This document shows, piece by piece, positions 7,667 to 14,225 of a DNA stretch of 14,304 nucleotides. Under the pieces are notes generated by a model. The model made no database searches. It was not told the DNA's origin and saw nothing but the letters and a program-made list of their open reading frames with translations. The stretch lies in the NCBI GenBank assembly GCA_002731735.1, contig PCCM01000028.1, positions 4,481 through 18,784 of the forward strand, read 5' to 3'. The translations under genes and the position numbers were made by a program. The DNA is from Gemmatimonadota bacterium (GTDB lineage: Bacteria; Gemmatimonadota; Gemmatimonadetes; Longimicrobiales; Gaopeijiaceae). How positions within the stretch are numbered: position 1 is the stretch's first letter; each line of letters begins with the position of its first letter.

Positions 7667-7768
7667 GTTTCCACCACTCAGGACGAAGTACAGTATCCGT
7701 GTCAGCGACTACCTCATCTGATCTCCGCAACGCGGCTCACTCCCACCTCCGCACCCGATACGAGTTCC
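7667..7768 (+). other. 102-nt spacer between trpB and trpA
   Basis: In an otherwise overlapping cluster (trpC/trpF/trpB), trpB and trpA are separated by 102 nt. I see no terminator hairpin and no strong promoter. In the frame shared by trpB and trpA the spacer is open: the trpB TAA is followed by 34 sense codons that lead straight into the trpA ATG, but none of these is ATG, GTG or TTG. A GTG-started 28-codon frame (7699-7785) crosses the trpA start and looks accidental. Confidence 0.6.
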
Positions 7769-8584
7769 ATGCCGAGTATCTCTGAGAAGTTCGCGGAGCG
7801 CCGGGCAGAGGGGCGCGCCATCCTGGTCCCTTATATGACCTCCGGTTTTCCGTCCCGTTCGGCAAGCGTGGATGTGCTGACAGGCCTGGTGGAAGCCGGC
7901 GGCGACGTGTTGGAGTTAGGAATTCCGTTCAGTGACCCGCTCGCGGATGGCCCGACCATCCAGGACTCTACCTTCCGGGCCCTCGAGGGTGGTATGACCG
8001 TTGAGGGAACGCTGGAGGTGCTTGCGGAGTTCAGACGGTTGTCGGATGCCCCGATCGTTCTCTTCAGCTACTTGAACCCACTCCTCCGGTACGGCCTCGA
8101 GGCGTTCCTGGCGGATGCAGAAGAGGCAGGGGCACAGGGACTACTTCTGACCGATGTACCAACCGGTGCGGACTCAGAAGTCGAAGGCGCCATCCTCGAT
8201 TCTGCCCTGGATCTGATCCGGCTGGTCGCTCCCACGACCCGCCCGGATCGCGCTTCCTCGATCGCGCACCAGGGACAGGGATTTCTCTATTACATCTCGA
8301 GGACGGGAGTGACGGGGGCTCGTGAAGCCTTGGCAGGGGATTTGGAGGAGGAGGTGAGGGCTCTCCGCGAAGTCGTCGAGCTTCCCGTGGCGGTGGGTTT
8401 CGGGATCTCCACGCCCGAACAGGCGGCGTTGGTTTCTGGTGTTGCGGATGGCGTGATCGTCGGTAGCGCGCTGATCCAAGCCTTGGACAGGGGCGGTCCG
8501 GACGGTGCAGCGGCGTTTCTCGCAACTTTGCGGTTGGCCATGGACTTAGGTGTCGACGGAGCGCGGACCCTCCTAGGATCGTAA
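7769..8584 (+). CDS. trpA: Tryptophan synthase alpha chain TrpA
   Basis: 271 residues, usual length. It cleaves indole-3-glycerol phosphate to indole and glyceraldehyde 3-phosphate; the indole passes through a tunnel to TrpB. The catalytic residues are Glu49 (LELGIPFSDP) and Asp60 (LADGPTIQ), at the same numbers as in E. coli. YYISRTGVTGAR, VGFGISTPEQA and GVIVGSALI form the phosphate and substrate loops. The ATG at 7769 is preceded by only a weak CGAG. It is the last trp gene and is convergent with the RqcH gene; the stops are 16 nt apart, with no hairpin between them. Confidence 0.96.
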   Translation: MPSISEKFAERRAEGRAILVPYMTSGFPSRSASVDVLTGLVEAGGDVLELGIPFSDPLADGPTIQDSTFRALEGGMTVEGTLEVLAEFRRLSDAPIVLFSYLNPLLRYGLEAFLADAEEAGAQGLLLTDVPTGADSEVEGAILDSALDLIRLVAPTTRPDRASSIAHQGQGFLYYISRTGVTGAREALAGDLEEEVRALREVVELPVAVGFGISTPEQAALVSGVADGVIVGSALIQALDRGGPDGAAAFLATLRLAMDLGVDGARTLLGS

Positions 8585-8600
8585 TCGGCAGAGGCCCCCC

Positions 8601-10271
8601 CTAGCTTTCTGCTTTGCGGTCCATGAGCCGATCCAGAAGCGAGGGATCGGGTGCGACGAAGAGCGTTTTTGCGTGATCCAACTGGACGCTGCCCGCGGGA
8701 GCCTTTCTCGGCTTACGCACGTACTTCCTTCTCGTCCAATCGACCGGCACACTGCCTGAGGTTCGGGCTTTGGAGTGCAGGGCGGCGAGGTTTGCTGCCT
8801 CCTCCAGATCGCGGGCCGGCGGTGTCGCTGCGCTGGTCCACCTGAGTACGACGTGTGCACCCGCCGAATGCCTCGCATGAAGCCAAATGTCGTTGGGGGC
8901 ACAATGCTTGAAGGTCAGTTGATCGTTGGCTTTGGATCCTCGTCCGACCCGTACTTCCAACCCCCCCGACGTCCAATAGGGCCGGTAGGGAAGGGCGGGT
9001 CCGGTGGCGCCGACTGTCCCTCGGCCACCCGCTCCTGATTCGGGAAGCACCTGACGGATCTCGTCCACGGAGGCCTCGCCTGCTTGAACCCGATCCAAGA
9101 GCTCGCTCAGTTCGACGATGCGGGACTCTGCCTCCCGGATCAACTCAGGCAATCTCGCCCTTGCCCGCTCGGCTCGCCCCGCCCGATCGTAGAAGCGCTC
9201 GGCGTTAGACTGCGGAGAGAGCGCGGGATCGAGAACGATCCTCTCCGGGGTGCCCTCAAAACCCGGAACGGTCACCTCAGCAGCTCCTTTTCGAACCAGG
9301 CGCAGGTGCGCGAGAATCATGTCTCCCTGAGCGCGGAGTGCCTTGGGGTCCGGGGTGGCTCCGAGTTCTCGCTCGAGCTTGCCCCGTTTCTTGCCAACCG
9401 CGCGGAGGGCTCCTTCAAGAGCGTTCGACCATCGGGAGGGGGTGAGTATCGCCACGGCTCCATCGGCCCGTCGCACCGCCTCCACGGCTTCGAGGAGCGT
9501 TTCTGATGTTCGGTAACCGCAATGTGGCAACTCGGCTGGATAGGGCTGGTCTCCCCACTCGCATTCGAGGATGTAGGCCGGCCGTTCCACGTCTGCCCCG
9601 AGACCGATCGCCCTCAGGTGCAGCCAGAGGTCATAGCCGGTCTCGGGTGACGCGCTCCCGGCTGGTCCGTCCTGGCCGCCCAGGAGTGCGGGGGCGTTGA
9701 TGGGGGACGTGAACGCGACGGATTGAAGCAGTACGCGCCTTCTTTCTTTCAGCGTCTCCAAGGGTTCGAGGATCTCGATCCACTCCTCAAGACTCAGAGG
9801 TGTATCCACGCCTGACCTGTCCGAGATCGGCTTTCGGTAGGGGCTTCCAATCTGGGGCGCCCGTGTCCCCTGATGCGGCACCAGAATATGCCTGACCGTC
9901 CACTCCTCTCCCTCGACCACGGTGGCGTTGCTCCGGCCCGGTACGAATTCAACCACGATCCGAATGGCGCCTCCCCGCCCACGGATTCGGGCCAGTACGA
10001 AAACGAGGACCCTCTCGTCCGGTACTTGCTCAACCCCCGACAGCTTACACGGGAATTTGCGGCTCCCCTCGGGAGGCTCGGACTTGCCGAGGAGCTCCAC
10101 ACCGAGACCGGAAGGCCCGAGATCGACGAGCACAGTCATCTCGCGAAAGTAGGCGTGGAGAGTCCCGGCGCCGTGATCGAGAAAGATCCCCCTGAGCCGC
10201 GCTCCTGACAGGGCGCCGTTCAGTTCGGCCGCCACAGCGGTGGTCAGAATCGGATCCCATCGCATCGTCAT
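8601..10271 (-). CDS. rqcH: RqcH-like NFACT protein (ribosome quality control, C-terminal alanine tailing)
   Basis: 556 residues from the first of two close ATGs (10271 and 10265), similar in length to Bacillus RqcH. The order is an NFACT-N domain (about 1-130), a middle part with a charged, probably coiled-coil stretch before residue 425 (containing LDPALSPQSNAERFYDRAG), and an NFACT-R domain (about 425-545) with VGRGSKANDQLTF, NDIWLHARHSAGAHVVLR and a late YVRKPRKAPAGSV stretch. RqcH binds obstructed 50S subunits carrying peptidyl-tRNA and recruits tRNA-Ala to add a degradation tail; the same family was once described as fibronectin-binding proteins. The DR pair usual in the N-terminal domain appears here as Glu86-Arg87. 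The frame is open upstream to 10331, but those residues are not family-like. No Shine-Dalgarno is seen at either ATG. Confidence 0.9.
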   Translation of the reverse strand: MTMRWDPILTTAVAAELNGALSGARLRGIFLDHGAGTLHAYFREMTVLVDLGPSGLGVELLGKSEPPEGSRKFPCKLSGVEQVPDERVLVFVLARIRGRGGAIRIVVEFVPGRSNATVVEGEEWTVRHILVPHQGTRAPQIGSPYRKPISDRSGVDTPLSLEEWIEILEPLETLKERRRVLLQSVAFTSPINAPALLGGQDGPAGSASPETGYDLWLHLRAIGLGADVERPAYILECEWGDQPYPAELPHCGYRTSETLLEAVEAVRRADGAVAILTPSRWSNALEGALRAVGKKRGKLERELGATPDPKALRAQGDMILAHLRLVRKGAAEVTVPGFEGTPERIVLDPALSPQSNAERFYDRAGRAERARARLPELIREAESRIVELSELLDRVQAGEASVDEIRQVLPESGAGGRGTVGATGPALPYRPYWTSGGLEVRVGRGSKANDQLTFKHCAPNDIWLHARHSAGAHVVLRWTSAATPPARDLEEAANLAALHSKARTSGSVPVDWTRRKYVRKPRKAPAGSVQLDHAKTLFVAPDPSLLDRLMDRKAES

Positions 10272-10459
10272 CGAGGGAAGATAGCGGAGAACAGGGGTCG
10301 CGCCTGGCCGCGCAGCCGCCCTGTGCCCCACACCATTTTTGACATAACCTTACACGTCGATGGGTTGGGGTGACGATGCCCCACCGCACAGCTTTCCTTG
10401 TATTCCTTCAACAGCCCTCTAATGATCGAGAGCGCACCGAAGTTGGCCGGAAGGTAGGT
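10272..10459. promoter_or_regulatory. 188-bp divergent region between rqcH and the YqeK gene
   Basis: Both flanking genes start here, so promoters for both directions are expected. TTGACA at 10339-10344 is a perfect -35 hexamer for the plus strand, but no acceptable -10 lies 16-18 bases later. I find no convincing minus-strand promoter. The rqcH-proximal half is GC-rich with short self-complementary runs; the other half, around 10335-10440, is relatively AT-richer. No operator is recognisable. Confidence 0.35.
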
Positions 10460-11065
10460 ATGAGCGAACTCCATCCCTGGGTCGTGGGGGCGGCCAGGGG
10501 TGCGCTTCCTGAGTGGGCCGTCGCCCGGAAGAAGCGCAGGGCACACATGGGGCGGGTCTCTGCACTGCTGCGAGAGTGGGGCGAAGGCCGGGGTGATGAT
10601 CCGCGGGACGTCGAGCGTTGGGCCGCAGTGGGTTATCTTCATGACGTTCTGCGCGATGCGGATCCTGATGAGCTACGAGTCGCATCGTCGGTGCCTCTGG
10701 ATCACCTGCCGGACGAAGTTGTCCACGGTCCAGCCGCGGCGGATCGGCTTCGCCAGGGTGGAGTAGCGGACGAACCGCTACTTGCCGCCATCGCGTTCCA
10801 CACGCTGGGAAGTCCGAACTTCGATGATATCGGAAAAGCGCTTTATGTGGCGGATTTCCTTGAGCCTGGGCGTAAGCTTCAGCCTAAATGGAGGGCACGG
10901 TTGCGCGATGAAATGCCGGAGGGCCTCAATTCGGTGGCACAGGCCGTCGTGGGGAAAAGGGTTCAGTTTCTGATCAAGAAGGGGCGGCCCGTGCCCACGG
11001 AGACCTTTGGGCTGTGGAACATATTGGCGAGGGGGAGGTCATGGGCGAGCGCCTCCGAGCTCTAG
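10460..11065 (+). CDS. yqeK: YqeK-like HD-domain hydrolase (symmetrical Ap4A hydrolase family)
   Basis: 201 residues from ATG at 10460, which has GGAAGGTAGG just upstream. The frame is open to 10370, but the added residues do not fit the family. The HD-domain metal ligands are visible: His29 (RAHMGRV), His61-Asp62 (GYLHDVL), probably His90 (VHGPAAA), His114 (FHTLGSP) and Asp132 (YVADFLEPGR). The last motif is typical of YqeK. Characterised YqeK proteins split diadenosine tetraphosphate into two ADP, which links them to stress and heat tolerance. Here that activity is inference from family. The end of the gene overlaps the next gene by 25 nt. In several bacteria yqeK neighbours rsfS; no rsfS is present here. 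Confidence 0.82.
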   Translation: MSELHPWVVGAARGALPEWAVARKKRRAHMGRVSALLREWGEGRGDDPRDVERWAAVGYLHDVLRDADPDELRVASSVPLDHLPDEVVHGPAAADRLRQGGVADEPLLAAIAFHTLGSPNFDDIGKALYVADFLEPGRKLQPKWRARLRDEMPEGLNSVAQAVVGKRVQFLIKKGRPVPTETFGLWNILARGRSWASASEL

Positions 11066-11529
11066 TCCTTCTCGGCGTAGTTCTGGCCGCCGGAATTTTC
11101 ATCGGATCGGCCGTGTCGCAGTGGAACCCGTTGCCCCAGCAGGAGATTGTGGAGCCGCCACCCAGGAATTTCACCGCCGCGGGCTTGGGTCGTGTGCGTG
11201 TGGAGGTACTCAACGCGGGGGGGAGGGAGGACATGGCTCGCCTTGCCACCGACCACCTTCGGGACCGAGGTTTCGACGTCGTCTACTTCGGTAACGCGGA
11301 GGAATTCGGGCAGGACTCCACGATCGTGCTCGACCGGGTTGCGAGGCCGGAAGCGGCGGCCGCCGTTGCCCGAGCGCTCGGCACGGACTGGGTCGAGAGC
11401 CAGTCCGATACGACTCTTTACCTTGATGTTACCGTACGTCTGGGTAGGGGATGGATTCCCGACGCGCCCGTGAAGGAGAGTGAAGGCGAGGAAGTTCCTT
11501 GGTGGGATATTCGCAGGTTCCTACGATAA
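11041..11529 (+). CDS. Membrane-anchored LytR_C-domain protein
   Basis: 162 residues from ATG at 11041, which is preceded by GGGGGAGG at ideal spacing; an upstream in-frame ATG at 11014 lies deeper in the YqeK gene and is less likely. One transmembrane segment (about 7-26) is followed by a Pro-rich linker (about 29-42). A compact domain at about 50-135 holds VRVEVLNAGG and LATDHLRDRGFDVV and ends in YLDVTVRLG. This matches the LytR_C domain found at the C-terminus of LytR-CpsA-Psr proteins and as a separate protein in many bacteria. The catalytic LCP domain is absent. The function is unknown; the protein is predicted to face the periplasm. The C-terminal tail is acidic and then Trp-rich (PWWDIRRF). 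It is probably translated with YqeK (25-nt overlap) and lepB (6-nt gap). Confidence 0.78.
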   Translation: MGERLRALVLLGVVLAAGIFIGSAVSQWNPLPQQEIVEPPPRNFTAAGLGRVRVEVLNAGGREDMARLATDHLRDRGFDVVYFGNAEEFGQDSTIVLDRVARPEAAAAVARALGTDWVESQSDTTLYLDVTVRLGRGWIPDAPVKESEGEEVPWWDIRRFLR

Positions 11530-11535
11530 TCGATT

Positions 11536-12417
11536 ATGGCTAAGAAAAAGAAACGACGACATAAGGGTGGGGCGAGTGGGAAGGTCCGAGGCGGACCGGC
11601 GGAGGTTCAGGCTCAGGAGGAGTCCGAGGCCCCGCAAAGTGCCCAGGCACAGGATCGAGCCCAGGCTGCGAACAGTGCCGCGGCCCCGGACGATGCCGAG
11701 GCTCCCGAGGGTGCTTTGGTGGAGTGGACCAAGTCGCTCGTTGTGGCCGCAGTGCTGTTCTTGGTGATTCGCACTTTTATTTTGCAGACTTTCGTGATCA
11801 CGTCTGGGTCCATGGAAAATGCGCTTCTGGTCGGGGACTTTCTGATCGCGAATCGTGCCGCTGTGGGTGTGCGGATTCCCGGGGCGATATGCCCCCCGAT
11901 CATACCGATTCCCTGTAGGCGGGCACGTCTCCCCGGATACTCCTCGGTCCGACGTGGGGACATCCTGGTTTTCGATCCACCGCATGAGCCGGATCTCAAG
12001 CTGGTCAAGCGCCTTATCGCTGTTCCAGGGGATACCGTCTCCATGAAGGACGGCCAGCTTACGCTCAACGGACAACTCCAGAGCGAGCCGTACGTCAAAC
12101 ACGAGAATCCCCTGGGGGACGACCCGGACTCCCGGATGGAATGGCAAGCCGAGCATCTCATTGACGGGATACCGAGCGAGGCCTACCGGCCCACACGGGA
12201 CAACTGGGGTCCTCTCGTGATCCCGGAGGACCGGTACTTCATGCTCGGCGACAACCGGGATACATCGCTCGATTCCCGTTACTGGGGACTGCTCGAGGGC
12301 TGGCGGCTTGAGGGAAGAGCCTCGTTCATATACTTCTCATACAACAGGGGCTCGTTCAGGGCGTTTGCGGGGCTTCGTGAGATTCGCTTCGGTCGGCTCT
12401 TCTCCCGTATACGCTGA
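11536..12417 (+). CDS. lepB: Signal peptidase I
   Basis: 293 residues. It removes signal peptides from exported proteins on the outer face of the inner membrane. Residues 1-60 are hydrophilic and low in complexity: a basic start (MAKKKKRRHKGG) followed by an Ala/Gln/Glu/Pro-rich stretch, presumably cytoplasmic. One transmembrane segment lies at about 66-82. The catalytic Ser92 is in ITSGSMENALLVGD and the general-base Lys158 in LVKRLIAVPGD. The box E motif MLGDNRDTSLDSRYWG is complete. Cys119 and Cys127 flank a short Pro/Ile-rich insertion before VRRGDILVF, possibly a disulfide loop. The start ATG lies six bases after the previous stop and lacks a clear Shine-Dalgarno, so translation may be coupled. 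The transcript appears to end at the hairpin just downstream. Confidence 0.95.
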   Translation: MAKKKKRRHKGGASGKVRGGPAEVQAQEESEAPQSAQAQDRAQAANSAAAPDDAEAPEGALVEWTKSLVVAAVLFLVIRTFILQTFVITSGSMENALLVGDFLIANRAAVGVRIPGAICPPIIPIPCRRARLPGYSSVRRGDILVFDPPHEPDLKLVKRLIAVPGDTVSMKDGQLTLNGQLQSEPYVKHENPLGDDPDSRMEWQAEHLIDGIPSEAYRPTRDNWGPLVIPEDRYFMLGDNRDTSLDSRYWGLLEGWRLEGRASFIYFSYNRGSFRAFAGLREIRFGRLFSRIR

Positions 12418-12425
12418 AGCCCGGT

Positions 12426-12450
12426 GGCCGCTTTGGCGGCCTTATTTCTT
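12426..12450 (+). terminator. Intrinsic terminator after lepB
   Basis: A perfect six-base stem GGCCGC / GCGGCC (12426-12431 and 12436-12441) with loop TTTG is followed by TTATTTCTT on the plus strand. It begins eight bases after the lepB stop. The T-rich tail overlaps the rlmN stop codon on the other strand. It would end the yqeK-LytR_C-lepB transcript. On the minus strand no T tract follows the stem, so it is probably one-directional. Confidence 0.75.
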
Positions 12451-13551
12451 AGCCGGGCCTCTTCTGTTTCCTGGGTCCCCACCGGTTTGGGATACGCCAG
12501 ACGTCATCCTGGTCGCCCGAAGCTGGCCGCATGCCGCATCAATGTCCCGTCCGCGCGGTACACGAACGGCCACGGATACACCCCGGGCCTCGAGGACCGA
12601 ACGAAATTCCTCGATGCGCTCTCCCCGGCTGGCTTTCCAGTCTTGGTAGGGGATAGGGTTGTAGGGGATCAAGTTCACGAAGGCGTCGACCGTCGAGGCG
12701 AGGTCTGCCAACGCCTGAGCTAAGCGCGGAGCGTCGTTAATACCCCTTATCATCGTATATTCGAACGTGATTCTCCGCCCGCCCGCCCGATCGAACCGGA
12801 CCAGGGCGGCCATGAGTTCCTCCAGGGAGTGTCGCTTCTCGAGAGGAATCAATTGGCTTCGCAAATCGGACTCGGGCGCGTGCAGGGAGATTGCCAGTCG
12901 GAACTGCTCTTCCCGCTCAGCCAGCTCAAGGATGCCTGGAACGACGCCGACGGTCGACACCGTGATCCGCCGCGCCCCGACGCCGTAACCCTGATTGAGA
13001 ATGGTCAGTGACGGGTGAAGCGCCTTTCGATTCGTGAGCGGCTCCCCCATTCCCATGTACACGATGTTGGAAATTCGTCCGTGGCCGTTCTCGAAGCCCC
13101 ACCTCTGGGACGCTCGGTATTGGGACACGATCTCACCTGATGTGAGTTGACGCTGGAATCCGGCCCAACCGGTCGCGCAGAACGTACACCCCATCGCGCA
13201 GCCCGCCTGAGACGAAATACAGAGGGTCAAGCGGTTCTTCGTGGGGATCAAGACCGATTCCACGAGTTCTCCGTCCGCGAGTCTCCAGAGATGCTTGACG
13301 GTCCCGTCCGAAGAGCGGGATACGGTATCGGCGGTGGGCTCCACGAGAGAGAACGCGGCGTCGAGCGCCTCCCGCTCGGCTACGGGAAGATTGGTCATCC
13401 CGGCGATGTCGGGGACACACTCTTCGAAGACCCACTTCTTGACCTGCTCTACTCGGTACGAGGGTTGGCCCCGGACGACAAAGTGTTCCGCCAGGGCCGC
13501 CTCCACGTCGTGGGGCGGCAGGCCCAGTAGATCCTTTTTTGCGTTGAGCAT
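12442..13551 (-). CDS. rlmN: Dual-specificity 23S rRNA A2503 / tRNA A37 C2-methyltransferase RlmN
   Basis: 369 residues. This radical-SAM enzyme adds a methyl group to C2 of A2503 in 23S rRNA and, in many bacteria, A37 of some tRNAs. The cluster cysteines are Cys118, Cys122 and Cys125 in QAGCAMGCTFCATG. The two mechanistic cysteines are also present: Cys111 (LCISSQ) and Cys341 (DIDAACGQL). Cys111, 118, 122 and 125 lie seven residues earlier than in E. coli (118, 125, 129, 132). YMGMGEPL, TVSTVG and SLHAP are further family marks. The C-terminal extension after Cys341 is short and basic. Start ATG at 13551 has GAAGGA about eight to nine bases upstream. It is convergent with lepB and divergent from the VanZ gene. 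The Cfr relatives methylate C8 instead; length and motifs fit RlmN better. Confidence 0.95.
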   Translation of the reverse strand: MLNAKKDLLGLPPHDVEAALAEHFVVRGQPSYRVEQVKKWVFEECVPDIAGMTNLPVAEREALDAAFSLVEPTADTVSRSSDGTVKHLWRLADGELVESVLIPTKNRLTLCISSQAGCAMGCTFCATGWAGFQRQLTSGEIVSQYRASQRWGFENGHGRISNIVYMGMGEPLTNRKALHPSLTILNQGYGVGARRITVSTVGVVPGILELAEREEQFRLAISLHAPESDLRSQLIPLEKRHSLEELMAALVRFDRAGGRRITFEYTMIRGINDAPRLAQALADLASTVDAFVNLIPYNPIPYQDWKASRGERIEEFRSVLEARGVSVAVRVPRGRDIDAACGQLRATRMTSGVSQTGGDPGNRRGPAKK

Positions 13552-13820
13552 GGATGGTGTCCTTCGGGCCGGAGGCGCCCGATCGGTTCGGTAAGGACCC
13601 GGTGGTCACCGCACGGCGACGAGGGGGAAGATAACGCCATACGCGATGCAGCCTACTGTAGTTCTACAGCAGTCCTTCAGCGGTACGAAGATTTCTTGTA
13701 TCGCCCAGATGCCAGGGTTAGACTTGAAACGTTCCTGATGTAAATTGAAGGTTGTTCAACAGGAGGGCTGGGTACTGTATCCGCTGTCGAACAATCAGTG
13801 ATGGGTGGGGCTCTGGGAGG
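13552..13820. promoter_or_regulatory. Divergent region between rlmN and the VanZ gene
   Basis: About 269 nt without a recognised gene. It contains the rlmN ribosome binding site next to 13551, a small inverted repeat CGGTG-GT-CACCG at 13600-13611, and the palindrome listed separately at 13656-13669. The part at about 13655-13760 is clearly more AT-rich than the surroundings, as expected for promoters. No hexamer pair good enough to call was found in either direction; TTGTAT (13696) with TAGACT (13719) at 17-base spacing is the best plus-strand pair and is weak. Confidence 0.4.
13656..13669. repeat. Perfect 6+2+6 palindrome, candidate operator
   Basis: CTGTAG-TT-CTACAG is a perfect inverted repeat with a two-base centre, in the AT-richer part of the rlmN-VanZ intergenic region, 105 nt upstream of the rlmN ATG. 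No T tract follows it, so it does not look like a terminator. Size and position fit a binding site for a dimeric regulator, but I cannot name one. It resembles the CTGT...ACAG ends of an E. coli SOS box but has six rather than eight internal bases. Confidence 0.4.
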
Positions 13821-14225
13821 GTGATCACTCTCTTCGGATGGGGGTCCGCCGCTCTCTGGGCGGCGGTCCTCTTTTTATTGAGCGAGTTACCGGGGACCGG
13901 CGTTAGTCTTCCGGCCGATACCGACAAGTTGGTGCATGGAGGGCTGTATTTGATTCTGGGCCTTTCTCTTGCATGGGGTAAGGCAAGGACCGGATCCGGC
14001 GTCCCGGTGGTCGTGCTCCTGCTCATGGGGGTGGGGTACGGTGCGTTGGATGAGTGGCATCAGAGCTTTGTTCCCGGCCGGGACGTTAGCGTTGGGGATT
14101 GGGTGGCGGACAGCATCGGCGTGATGCTCGGCTTGCTGTTGTTCTCGAGCTTTTCTTCTCGGTTCCGTGACGATGATGCGGCGCCGAGCGAAAGTACTAC
14201 AAGCACAGGTTCAGAAGGCTATTGA
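13821..14225 (+). CDS. VanZ-family small membrane protein
   Basis: 134 residues from GTG at 13821. Four hydrophobic segments lie at about 4-20, 37-52, 60-76 and 95-111. The VanZ signature is present: DTDKLVHGGLYLILGL (from about 33) and ALDEWHQSFVPGRDVSVGDWVADSIGVMLG (starting at about 75). VanZ itself gives low-level teicoplanin resistance, but the many chromosomal relatives are uncharacterised, so no resistance role should be assumed. The last 22 residues are hydrophilic and Ser/Thr/Asp-rich. The start is uncertain: GGGAGG directly abuts GTG 13821. A TTG at 13752 would add 23 unconserved residues, including two Cys, before the first membrane segment. No ATG is in frame upstream of the conserved part. 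Confidence 0.78.
   Translation: MITLFGWGSAALWAAVLFLLSELPGTGVSLPADTDKLVHGGLYLILGLSLAWGKARTGSGVPVVVLLLMGVGYGALDEWHQSFVPGRDVSVGDWVADSIGVMLGLLLFSSFSSRFRDDDAAPSESTTSTGSEGY

Noticed and set aside
7699..7785. GTG-started 28-codon frame across the trpA start
   Set aside because: No ribosome binding site, no recognisable product, and it overlaps the confident trpA start.
8585..8600. Search for a terminator between the convergent trpA and rqcH
   Set aside because: Only 16 nt, with a C run but no stem-loop.
10339..10344. Perfect TTGACA taken as a promoter for the YqeK gene
   Set aside because: No acceptable -10 hexamer at 16-18 bases; a lone -35 is not enough.
11521..12156. 211-codon minus-strand open frame opposite lepB
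   Set aside because: Antisense shadow of lepB, which has all catalytic motifs.
13656..13669. Reading the palindrome as an E. coli-type SOS box
   Set aside because: The internal spacing is six instead of eight, and the lexA region of this genome suggests a different, Bacillus-like motif.
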